Below are positions 1 through 11,179 of a stretch of 23,415 nucleotides of DNA, piece after piece. The position numbers were made by a program, and so were the translations under genes. Where the stretch lies: NCBI GenBank assembly GCA_011800805.1, contig MPNW01000812.1:38836-62250 (forward strand), written 5' to 3'. Under the pieces are notes generated by a model. The model had not been told where the DNA came from. It saw only the letters and a program-made list of their open reading frames with translations, and did not search any database. The stretch's first letter is position 1. Each line of letters begins with the position of its first letter. This stretch comes from Hirudo medicinalis (taxonomy: Eukaryota; Annelida; Clitellata; Hirudinida; Hirudinidae).

Positions 1-2049
1 TCGAGGGGTAGGCAGTGTTGCGATTGTTTATGATTTTTGGTGCGCGTCAAGTATTTGGACTTATATTCTCGTTTATGGCGACTGGGTATTATTTGCTAGA
101 TGATGTAAGAAGCTGCGTATCGTTGGGTCGTCCAAAATTTAAAATGATTCCGTCATTAATGGTATTACGAACGCAACAATAATCGTGAGAATTAGTCGTG
201 GAGTTCGCACATTTGTCGTTTGCAATGATTTAATGGATTTAATTTTTTGATGATGAAGGTGGTGGTTCCTAAGGCATTTTTGGAATTTGGTGAGAATCAA
301 AAAAACTCTCAAAAATAGTTCTGCAAGAGTTTTCCCCCGGAAAAAGATGAAGTGAACCACGTTATTTTTGTGTATGGTCTGTTAATTCTTTGCAACAGGT
401 TCTAGACCTTTGATAAAGTGGAAAGTTGGAGAAATATCAACTGACTGTGATAGGTGATCAAATTTGCATGGGGCAATTCGTTCAATACCATTCATGTTTG
501 ATTCGTCTCATCTATTTGCTAAAAATTTGGAAAACTGGAATACTCCAAGATGTGCATTTCATAGATGTCCTTCACTAGCTCTCCCGAATGAAACTCTTAA
601 TCGTATCATCGCCTGTTGTATTTAATTGGTCCACGCACCAGCAATCAACAATTGTCTACTGTTGAGAAACTTGACTACAGGAAGACTCATCGGTATTTAT
701 AATCGGTCGTTAAAAAACTCTGGCTTCGAATTAAAAAAATTAAAAATATGAACCACTCACGTGTAATGTTTGTCTCTCGAGACATCAAAGGACCAATTTA
801 CTAGTTAAGGTAATTATACCCCAGTAACACGACGAAATGTCGATTCTTCACATTCATCCTGCCAACATTATCGTAACGATAACGACAACGAGATTCATTG
901 AATCTCATTGCTTCATTGGCGGGCAAAATTGGACCACTATCAAGTTCGCCAATAGTGTGGCATTGTAAAGATCGTAACTGCCTCTGCAAAAATCATCTCA
1001 GTCTCAGATTGCGATGCACTTTAATCAACTAATCAATTAATCGAAGCTTGTTTCTGTACAAATAATTTTGTTATTTCAACGGACGTTAACACATACACAT
1101 CGTACCTTCGAGTTCAAGTTCGACAAGCTAGCCTGAAGAATGGAGAATCGGCGGTTTTTTCAGATTAGAAGATACTGGAATAAGATGAAGTTACGCAAAG
1201 GGTTAAGAATTCAATAATAGAATATTAATAATAATTCAATAATAATCTCTAGAAACTTACGTTTTTAATGGTTTTAAGAGACATGGTGTCAGTCTTGGCC
1301 CCAAGTTGTCCCTACAACTAGGACACCTGTTTGACAAAATTCTGCTCGCAAGCAAGTTTTTTGAGAAAAGACCTGAAAGTGAGTAGGAAGTGGTTGCCTG
1401 TAACTTGACAGAAAGTTTCGCTTGGAAAGTTCAAAAGGCCCTGGCAGAGTAACCTGTCATTTGAGGAAACAGTTCAGGCCATAGACATGAAAGTGGTCGA
1501 TACCCTTATCATCCATGAAAGAAAGACTGCTTTAAGATGCCAATATGAAGTCGATGTGGAAGATAGTTATTTTGTCTTATTTTTTATGGCCTTGAGCCTT
1601 TGTTCACGAAGCTCTTAATAAAAATGTAGCTGTGTAGTGTTAGGTATCAACTGATATTTGATATATCTAAGGGGTTATGAGAGGCCTGCAGGTTAACTCA
1701 AAAAATTATGATGCTAAAATACAGTTGCTTTGTATCATGTTTGAAACCTGATACATTAATACATCAGGGGCTCATTAGTCCTGCTAATGTTCCAAGCCTA
1801 TAACTTCCTCAGGATGTTTATTTTTTATTTAAAATAATTCTGGATGTTAAAGATAATCCACCACTTTTCCTTTGCTTGTTGGTTTACTGGTGTTAGCTTT
1901 TAACAAGAATATTCTTATCATATATAGACATATATTATAAATATAAATATTATAAACATGTTTATTATAATTGATTTAATTTTATCATGATATCTAATCA
2001 TACTATCTTACTTTTAGTAATACTAATAACTAAGTAAAATTAGCCATAG

Positions 2050-3281
2050 TTCATTAATTGGAAAATTGTTTAAAATATTTGCATTAGTTGCATCTAAATA
2101 AGTTATAACAAAGTAACAACCATGGACAGACCGGGAGAAAGTCCTCATCAATGAAGCGGGAGTTGACGACCCAACTTCCTGATCGGAGTAGGAGAGTAAT
2201 TGTTTGGCTTCGATATGTCCTATTGGAATATTACATTTTATTTTACATAAGGACTTTCTTTTCAGGATAGCGTGAGATATTTCTTATCCGAAAAGTGCCA
2301 TCTCGTAAATTGGCTACTGAACAATTCTACTCACCTGACTTAAAGTCTTTCTGGTGACTGACACCAACTCCCACGGAAAGGATTTTGTCAGAAGTTGTGG
2401 AGGGATTGGTGGCTGATATTGTTGATACATTTGATTGTCAGTAAATTAGTGGATCTTTGTTTCTACAGTTTTCTCAAATGGTTTTAGGAATTTTTAATTC
2501 CAGCTCAAAAAATCTAATGTAGCCCTTTAATTATGCTTTATTTCGTCATATTTTGTTGTTTCAGTAATCCTAAAACGAGACAGTAGAAGTCTGCACTGGA
2601 TTACTTATATCCTGAATTTGTTTTCAGTTATTTTGTAAAATTTTATTTGGTAAGATATTAGAGTTCAAGAATTTCACTTTTGTCATTACTTAGTGGCCTT
2701 TGCCCCATCATGATCACAATTGTTTTACAGTAGCTCTGGGACATTTAGGCAGTTGGTGTAACATTTGGATGTGTTGATTTATGATGACGTGAGCGTGATT
2801 GGTTTGGTCAAAGTGGCTAGCTTCGATTCACCTCAACCTTTGATCTCATTTTAGGGTGGATTTAGTTAAGGTGTCAGATGTATCTTCGAGTATTTATAGG
2901 AGTTTGTAATTATTTTTGAAGTTGTTTTTCTTGTGGTCAGTTTAGTCTCCATTATGAATTTCTTTGCAGCAACAATTTAATGTATCAGCGTCACCATAAA
3001 TCAATGAAGCACCTCAGGCAGATGAAACGCAGTATTTAGAGTTACTTACAACGCGGCTTCAATTGTTTATTTACAATCTTGTTTTATTTTGTAATACATT
3101 ACGGAGTTGTTCTGTGGATCTATTTTCATAAAAAGCCACTTCTCAAAATCCTCCCTATTGTTTTGGTTATGCCTCCCTTAAAAAAGTGATTAATAATAAT
3201 CTTGATAGCAAGAACAAAGCGATTAAAAAAAAACTGTACTATTCATCAAATGCCTAAGCCTTCATTAATTGGAAAATTGTT
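2050..3281. repeat. Pair of identical 21-bp direct repeats 1.2 kb apart
   Basis: Positions 2050-2070 and 3261-3281 carry the same 21 bases, starting TTCATTAATTGG. The flanks differ, so the identity is confined to this block. The intervening DNA shows no recognisable transposase or reverse transcriptase. The pair could be ends of a small non-autonomous element, a remnant of a dispersed repeat, or chance in AT-rich DNA. Confidence 0.5.
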
Positions 3282-3725
3282 CCCTTGAGAAACAAACTCC
3301 TTCACAACAACTTGCAGATCAGTCACAGCAGCACCTCTTGCAAGCTTACATAAGAGATTGGACCACAAAATGCCTCACAAAATTCTCGGCACACCCATCT
3401 TACTTAGAACTTCATTTACAATTTACTATCTGTACCGAGCAACATGACTTTTGTCTCTGATCAGCGAGTCTTTTCTGTTGAATCTACTTCCATATAGTAA
3501 CAAATAAAAGAAAGAAGAGGTGGCAGAACTAATCCAGATGTACAAACAATGAGCTGTGATATGCCATTTTATTGAGTTCGAGTAATTATAACCAAACGAA
3601 TGATCTGATTGTGAATATTTCAAACTAAATGTTCACCAGAGTGGAGGTTACATTGAAACTTTAGATTCACTTTTAAGCCTCGCCTTCAGCGCTTCATCAT
3701 CGTCGTCATCATGTGTACCAGACTT

Positions 3726-3743
3726 AATGTGATGCATCACATT
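3726..3743. repeat. Perfect 18-bp palindrome
   Basis: AATGTGATG is followed directly by its reverse complement CATCACATT, with no spacer. The symmetry breaks at the next base pair outward. A dimeric transcription factor site is possible, but nothing nearby identifies one. Confidence 0.6.
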
Positions 3744-4024
3744 CAGAAAAGTCAAATGATAGAAAACATGAATAGATAGTGACACGACAAAATTATTATG
3801 CATAATAATAGAAAATTACAGAAAACCGTGTAAAAATATTTTGTGACTAGCATAAAAATAATTCCCACAAGGACTGGTCTCTCATCGTCATCACCACATC
3901 CGGAGCGCATGGAGCCAAGCTTAGGTAAAAAAAAAAGGATGACTCGACATATCACCTCCTGCACAACAAAAGATTATAAAGAGCTCAAAAGTCACATGAA
4001 AAATTGATATACAATATATTTATA

Positions 4025-4060
4025 TGTGACGAACAATAACTTTATACACAGTTCGTCACA
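4025..4060. repeat. Inverted repeat, 10-bp arms with 16-base loop
   Basis: The arm TGTGACGAAC (4025-4034) is perfectly complementary to GTTCGTCACA (4051-4060), separated by an AT-rich 16-base loop. It could fold as a hairpin in DNA or RNA, or be an internal part of an old mobile element. No T-run follows that would suggest a Pol III terminator. Confidence 0.5.
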
Positions 4061-4267
4061 CATCAATTAATAAGTGTTCGTTGATAATTTATGCTCCCCA
4101 TCTGTGATGTCATCGCCTGTTCAACAACTTGTTGGTGAAAAAAAAAATCAACTTCAACAGTCTCACAAAAGTGTAACAAAAGAAGCTGGCAGTATTTCTG
4201 AACAGCATGTCTGATAATGGGCTCCAATGATTGAAGACTGAGACCAACTGGATAATTGTGATAAGTA

Positions 4268-4307
4268 TGATGATGATGATGATGTTGATGATGCTGATTA
4301 TGATGAT
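4268..4307. repeat. (GAT)n microsatellite
   Basis: An imperfect run of GAT triplets with GTT and GCT interruptions. Short Met-rich and Ile-rich open frames on both strands here are by-products of the repeat. Confidence 0.8.
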
Positions 4308-4985
4308 TGTTAAGAATAACACCACAACATGGTTGATCGTGAATACTGTCGAGACGACGAGAAAGCAGACGACAAATAAAAATGAACGAGCCATGTCACC
4401 AGAGACGACCTGAGTTTACAAAGGACAATGCAGTGCTAGAAATTGGTGGACGAACTTAGTGAATTGTGTCCTTGGATAAGATGTAGAGTCATATGGTTCT
4501 GCGTCATACCATGGCAGACTTGCATTTCAAAAGAGAAAATTTGAACGTCAGTTCCAGACTTGCTTAACAAAAACATTGGAAGCAAATCATTTTTCATAAC
4601 TTAAAAGAAACTCTATAAAATAGTCAGCTGATTGATACTTTACATTTTTTATGAGTTTCTAATAAACGTTTAAACAAATAAGAATTTTGAAAAACACATC
4701 AGAAACCTTGCAACAAACAGTGCTGAGAACCATTGACATAGAAACATCTAACAAAAGTTGAATAATGCACCAATCCAACTCCAAACATGTACATTGAGAC
4801 AACAAAGTCCTTGACTAGAGGACACCAACAAGGCAGATGACAAACGACATGACAGTCCTGACGGATGTTGTAGCAGTGTCAAGAGCTGATGATGATGATG
4901 ACGGTAACCTCAGCAGTTCTTTCTCAAGCAAAGGTGGCAGCAGTCTGCAAGAGATCGGGCAGGATTAGCAGAGCAGTGGGCAGAT

Positions 4986-5045
4986 AAAGAAAGAAACCAA
5001 TCAGGAGATGGACCTAAAGAAAGAAACCGATCAGGAGATGGGCCT
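4986..5045. repeat. 30-bp tandem duplication
   Basis: Two head-to-tail 30-base copies (4986-5015 and 5016-5045), both beginning AAAGAAAGAAACC, differ at two positions, each A in the first copy and G in the second. The unit length is a multiple of three, but no coding frame is supported here, so this looks like a recent local duplication. Confidence 0.9.
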
Positions 5046-5311
5046 GCCATAAAAAAGTCTTTAACATGAAATTAGTGAATGACTGAAACATAGTTGGAGG
5101 ATGGAAGGTGCCCACGGATAAGATTTACAAGCAGATGACCATGCTCTGCACCATCACCAAGATGACAACAAGTACAAAAGGTTCAAAGAGCACTGACAAC
5201 TGGAGTGATGACATCATCCACAACACATCATCCACAATAGACAAAGCCCACCACCAGAGCAGTTCGGTTTCATGCACAAAATCCTGTTTCTAATCACCAG
5301 AGATGTCCTTG

Positions 5312-7242
5312 CTAACTCAGGGGAAGTTCTTCCTCAATGAATTTGTGCAGCCTCTCGGTATAGACGGGGTACATCTCGATGTCGTTGTGGCCTGCCCCGT
5401 GAACCCACAGGGGAGCCACAGTCTTGGGGCACTGTTTGAAAATGTTCTGGCCGTGACAAATGTCGATGACTTCGTCTTCAGTCCCGTGGATCACGAGAAC
5501 GGGAGATTTTATGTCCTTGGCCTTGTCGATGCTAGAATGAATGGATGTTGAAGGTTAGATTGTTGATTGGATATCGCGAGCGAAGATCAAAACAATACGA
5601 TGCTCAGTCTGTGTTTAAATTTACACATTAATAATGTTCTTTAAGAAAAAAATAAAAACAACAAAAATATGTTTGCAGAGGTAATTAAGTCGTAAACAAC
5701 GACATCAAATATTTATAAGTCGGATGGCTCCTCCTCATGTGGAGCCTACTTCCAATCCTTTTGATGTCCTTATTCCAGCAATTGTTTTGAACATCATTCA
5801 CATTCTAACACAAGGTTCGTTTATCAACTGTTTTATTATTTCACAAAAATGATGTAAAACAGCAGTAAATCCTGGTTTAACATCACTAATATTCTTAACA
5901 ATTTTATGTCCCTTCTTTAAGATTAAGTGTTTGAGATTTTTAAACACAAAAAAAAATAGTAAAGTGAGATAACAATAACTTAAAATATGTTAACAAACAA
6001 TAAAAATTCAAAAAGAAAGTTCACCGACATCCAGCAACAGTACTGACCTTGGGAAAGCATCAAAAAACCAGGTGTCCTTAGTCTTGGGGAAGACAATCCT
6101 CATGCCAGACATGAGAGGGCAATGAAGGACCACCCCTGCAACCTTGATCTTTGAGGCAAGATCAACTGTTGGCACTGTGCCAATGCTCTGACCATAAAGG
6201 ATGATACTGTCTGGGTTTATGTCTAACCTGGCAATGAAATCAGAATCAAGTTTGAGTAAGTTTAGATTTAGATTATAAGCCTATATGTTTCTAAATATTT
6301 CTACGTTTGTAAGTATTTTTGGAATGTAAAAGTTGAGGGGCTGAAGTCATTTTCAGAAGTTTGCCCTAAGTGCACCCAACGAAAATCAGAATTTTAAATC
6401 TCAACCTTCAAGCCAGAAATGTGACTAATCAGATATTTGTAATTAACAATTTCATATTCATTACTTATTCAATATTAGTTAACTATTTATCATTGACTGA
6501 TTATAAGTAAATCCAGTAAAAAAAATCCTCTCAAGAAATTATTGAGCCAAATGTCAGTTTAAGAAATAAAATAGAGAAAAATTCATAGAAGTCATAAGTT
6601 TCCCTATCCTTGTGCTTACTTGTCTCTTAAGTATTCCAGAGCTGCATCGGCGTCTGCGTACAGGTTGGCCTCGCTTGGAGTTCCGGTGCTCGCTCCATAT
6701 CCAGAGTAGTCGTAGCAGAAGATGTTGCACTGGAACTCGTTGGCAAAGTACGTCAGGAAGCTGCTCATTTGTCCGATGTCGACGGCATTTCCGTGGCTGA
6801 AGAGGATCGTGTACCTCTGGTGAAGTTTGCTACGACGAACACATAATAACATCAGACGAGAATTAAAGGTGACATCATATGTTGTTCTTCGTCATCATGA
6901 CATAAAAATGTTTAAAATTCAGCCTATTTAAAATATTCCTGGATATTCTTACTTTCCAAAAAATCGTCTAATCTTAGGTTTGACAAAGATGCAAGCTATT
7001 GTCTCCTTCTTCTTTGTGACACATGTGAATGCTTCTATGTTCTCCAGCTCTGCAGGTCCAAATTGCCACTCAGCAGCTTCCAGAGGCCTAAAGACCTTCT
7101 TTTGTCCGTCAAGAACATCGACGAAGACATAAGTCGGATCAGGGGGAACAAAAGCAAGTTTGTTCGTGATCTTCGATGGCAGAGGTGGACAACAAAAAAT
7201 GTTGCATAAAGCACGAAAAGTGGGCCACGGTAGTTTAGACAT
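5312..7242 (-). CDS. ABHD17: ABHD17-type alpha/beta hydrolase (protein depalmitoylase)
   Basis: A complete four-exon gene encoding 299 residues. Coding exons on the minus strand are 7242-6953, 6829-6620, 6227-6048 and 5531-5312 (stop included). Donors are GTAAGA, GTAAGC and GTCAGT, and all three introns are phase 2. ABHD17 proteins are serine hydrolases that remove palmitate from substrates such as Ras and PSD-95 at membranes. Visible hallmarks: a Cys-rich N-terminus (Cys13, Cys17, Cys18) matching the segment palmitoylated in the family; the oxyanion-hole motif SHGNAVD near 108-114; YDYSGYGAS near 136-144; the nucleophile elbow GQSIG with Ser181; acid Asp246 in GTEDE; and His275 in GAGHND. 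Vertebrate paralogues are about 290 to 330 residues. I chose the ATG at 7242 because it starts the family-like N-terminus; an in-frame upstream ATG at 7314 would add 24 unrelated residues. The gene lies head to head with RPRD2. I cannot tell paralogues A, B and C apart. Family assignment is very secure. Confidence 0.96.
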
Positions 7243-7923
7243 GTTCCTTTCACAATAGATCGATAAACAGATGCTTGCTAAACAAAAATCGGTGTTTATA
7301 GGGTTTAGAAACAAGAACTAAGACAGGAGGTTGCACCACAAGATGTTAAGCGAAAATTCCCTATATAAGCCGTGGTGACTAGATGTACTAACAGAAGCCA
7401 AATAAGTGTCGAAATGCTACTTTATAACGGAATTAACTGTTTTTGCTTAGTTTTTCTCCAACGGTCCTGCATAAAAATGTTAATAAACAAACTGAAATGA
7501 ATGTTTGAAAACAAAAACATTAAAAGCCGTCGCAAGATACGAATTATCATTAAATGATTTGTTACTGTATTACTCTGAAATTTTATGCATGTTGTAAAGC
7601 GAACGTTACTAAAAAAAATAACACTAACACTATACAAATTAAGCAGTATTGCGTAACTTTTCAAATAATTACTTTCATAAACCTAGTCAATTTATAATGT
7701 CACAGTTTATTACAAATGTGGTGTTTTTGAAAACAACTTTCTTTACGCTTGCTTTTCGTCGCCTCGAAATCGAAGAATTGTTTATATTTGTGGGATATTT
7801 GGTGCGAGCCGAAATAGTTGCGGTCCGAGTTATTCTGTGCGTAAATATTCGTTTTTGTGTACAGCATTTCGTCAAGGGATTATGTTTATGGATTGACTTT
7901 ACTAGTTCCTGAGATAGAAAACA
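7243..7923. promoter_or_regulatory. Divergent ABHD17/RPRD2 intergenic promoter region
   Basis: 681 bp separate the two start codons, so the transcription starts of both genes probably lie here unless untranslated exons exist further away. A TATATAA at 7363-7369 reads as TATATAG on the minus strand. It lies about 120 bp upstream of the ABHD17 ATG, which would give a short 5' UTR. No clear TATA element precedes RPRD2. The open frames in this spacer match nothing I recognise. Confidence 0.5.
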
Positions 7924-9066
7924 ATGAACATGGGTAGCAGCAGCCCCCTGGACGTTAAACTTGTCGAAAAAAAGCTGCAAAGCCTCAGCAACACTCGTGA
8001 AAGCATCCAAACACTTTCCATGTGGGCAATCAGTCACAAAGCCCAGCACGAGCAAATCGTGTCTATTTGGTTTCAAGTTCTCAAAACTGGTAATCATTTT
8101 TTTTTTAAAGGATGTAGCTATGTTTCGGAAGCAGTGCCTTGAATTTATTATTTACATGATAAGTAAATTCAAGCAGTTGATCTCAATTAATTGTTGAATT
8201 ACTTGTCAGTTTCTAACATTCTGTTACGTACTTTTTAATGTTTTCATTAACAATCAATAGAAAGTCATGTGACATGATGAATAAATTTTATCTTTAAAAT
8301 TAGGAATGAATGGCTATTGTCCTTAATATCTTGAATTTTTCACTATGGACTACTTTGCTTAATGTGAAATTTTATACTCAAATGAACCTCTCAACACTCA
8401 GTATTTTTATTTCTTGATAATTTATGGTTCATGGCTTTTCCAAATTTCAAATGATTTCCAAATTTTTTGAATTAGATCATACTTAATTCAGTAAATGACT
8501 AGACCATTTATTTAGCTTGTAGCATCTTATGTGGTGCTGTATTTTAAGTCATAAGTCATAAAAGCATGGCTAGTAATGAATTTCTGAAAAAGTAACGACA
8601 ATGCACTAATATTAACTATAGTTAATCGAGATTGTGCAAATGTTTTCAATCTAAAGCTCGCCATTAGATGAAAAATCATCAATATAATATATTTGGTCTT
8701 AAAAACTTATCATTAAAATTCCATGAAACGACGCGATCACATGACTTGACCAACCGTTTTATGAAATCAATTCGTCAGCAAAGATCGAGTTGCGACTCTG
8801 CCTCTTCTACTTGTGCAACGACATCGTTCAGACATGTCGCAGGGAACATGCGGTCGTCTTCAAAGATGCCTTCAAAGAAGTTTTGAAGGATGCTGCCCTC
8901 TTGGTCAGGTGGGTGCATAATTACCCTTAAATATGCTGTTATTATTATTATTGTTATTATTATTATTATTGCTGCTAATGTTAGCATCATCGGCATTGAT
9001 GTGCTGTTCATCTTGGCTTCTCTGGATGAATCCTGAGCACTATCATAGATCTCGTACATAAAAAAT

Positions 9067-9106
<40 letters not shown>

Positions 9107-10202
9107 TGATATTATTATTTTATGTATCATAAAATTAAAAGTTTGTATTGTTGTACTAGTTGACATAATTGTTGTGCACTGTGTAATGAGCTAGGGTTGT
9201 GGAGCACCATTTGGCATCAACAGTTTTAACATTAGATCCACAACTGGGCATGTTATGCTGAGTTACTCATTACGTTGTCTTGCTCGTCACGTTTTTCAAA
9301 TGCTATTCGTTACTCGAGTCCTGTTAGGTTTCTAATTAACCATTTTGTTTGTAACTAAGTAATTAAGCGACTAATTACATGTAGTTAAATGTAGCAACTT
9401 TTATAAACATTAAACATTAAAGAATGTGACTCTACCAAATTAAAAATAAATTATATATATTTTTTTATAATGTATTTCCATGAATCTCCTAAAATAAGTT
9501 CTCACACCTAGCGATTGGTTCTCATTGTTTGAATGGTTTCCTATGGCAACTGATGACGTTCAAAGGCCTTCACGATTGTTTGATTTGAAGGGATGCTTCC
9601 GTCAAGTCCAGCGTCAAGAGGATATTCAAGATATGGCTGGAACGAAAAGTCTACGACGAGGCCTTCGTCAAGGAACTCCTGGCGACGCTGTGTGCGTGTG
9701 ACTTTTTGTATTTTTCAACTCGAGATTGAAACAAATTTAGATATTTGAGTGAGATAACTTACGTGAAAATATTTGACAATTTGATATTGGTATTTTAGCC
9801 CAACTTAGCAATGACATTGTGTTAATGTATTTTCATGAAATCCACAAGAACCTTTACATCTCAAAACATGTCATCAACTAAGTTTCTATTTCATCCACAG
9901 GATGAGAAATATTACTTGTATGTTGAACTAATGAAAATATTGTAGTTGGCTGGATTGTCATGGTGATATTTGTTTAACTCATGAATCCATAGATAACACA
10001 AAGGTAAAGTCAAGCCTCAGTTCAAAGCTATTGGCTGGATTTCATGTAAGTTTAACCTAAACAACTTTTTCTCTTCTTTTATGAAATTAAGGGACATACG
10101 TACTGCTTTTGGGTTTGTTTCATGAGGACATTCAAATTTTCATTATTATTATTGTTGTTGTTGCTGTTGTTGTTGTTGTTATTATTGTTATTATTATTAT
10201 CA

Positions 10203-10238
<36 letters not shown>

Positions 10239-11130
10239 TCAAAGTCAAACTCGTCTGTATTGCAGCCGGATAAAATGATTACCAAGTCTCCAGAGATTGA
10301 CCTCGACAATAAAAAAAGCAAAAAACATTAATAAATGGAAATGAATGAATTGTCTTAATCATGAACCGAGTCAAAACTTAAATTGAATGTACATAAACAA
10401 AAATGTTTGATCTTTCTATGTCCGTTCTTCTATCATTCACCCAAGTCCTTAGAACATGTGCAGCCCCTTCAATGCAATGTTTTGAACATCTTCAGCACTC
10501 GGCTTTCCTGGTATCGACTCAATTTCTTTATTAAAATTGTCACTCAGTTCCTAAAGCTCCAACTACAACTCCTACCACTTTTGTCTTGACATTCCACATT
10601 CTAGAAATTTCTATCTGTGGATCTTTGTATTTCAACCTCTTCTCTGTCTCTTTTCAACACATTCACGTCATCAGGTATTACCACATCCACAATGAAGCAA
10701 TTTTGTTCAGGATTATTAAGCCAGGCCTGTTTGTGAGAATGGTCCTGTCTGTTAATATCGTTTTATCCCACATAATAACACTGTCCATCAACTTTGTAAC
10801 TGTTTCAGGCTCATGCATATAATACTTTTCTGTCACTGGGAGATTAAGACTTTTGCAAATTCGCCAGCGTATGTAGCCCGCCACCTTGTTGTGCCTCTGC
10901 AGGTACTCCACTGGTGCAAGGACTTCACATCCAGCAACTATGTGACTGATGTGCTCCTCAGCTTTTAAATTTTTAAATACGATCGGCAGACACTCTTAAC
11001 TGACTGGCCAAGGTTATGTCTTTGATGGTATCTGGTGTTGAGTGCCTGATTTTGTGCTGCAAACATTAAAGTCTCCTTTTAATCTTCCATTAGTGAGCCA
11101 TTTCACACTTAATTTTTTGTTTATGTGAGC

Positions 11131-11179
<49 letters not shown>

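Larger units (their letters stand above)
1..5311. other. AT-rich non-coding flank downstream of ABHD17
   Basis: No open frame here resembles a known protein or shows a chain of splice-compatible exons. The part nearest 5311 should hold the 3' UTR of the minus-strand ABHD17 gene. The first minus-strand AATAAA I see (TTTATT on plus) is at 3568-3573, about 1.7 kb past the stop, so the true poly(A) signal is unassigned. Local structures are listed separately: a spaced 21-bp repeat, an 18-bp palindrome, a hairpin, a GAT tract and a 30-bp tandem duplication. Confidence 0.6.

Noticed and set aside
1267..1384. Coding-like stretch possibly from an old transposon
   Set aside because: About 38 open codons with ordinary composition, but no motif I can name, and stops follow in the same frame.
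5725..5745. GGCTCC/GGAGCC short inverted repeat in ABHD17 intron 3
   Set aside because: The 6-bp arms are too short to separate from chance.
7687..8097. 136-codon minus-strand open frame overlapping RPRD2 exon 1
   Set aside because: It lies antisense to the CID-coding exon and runs into the divergent spacer; it has no family resemblance.
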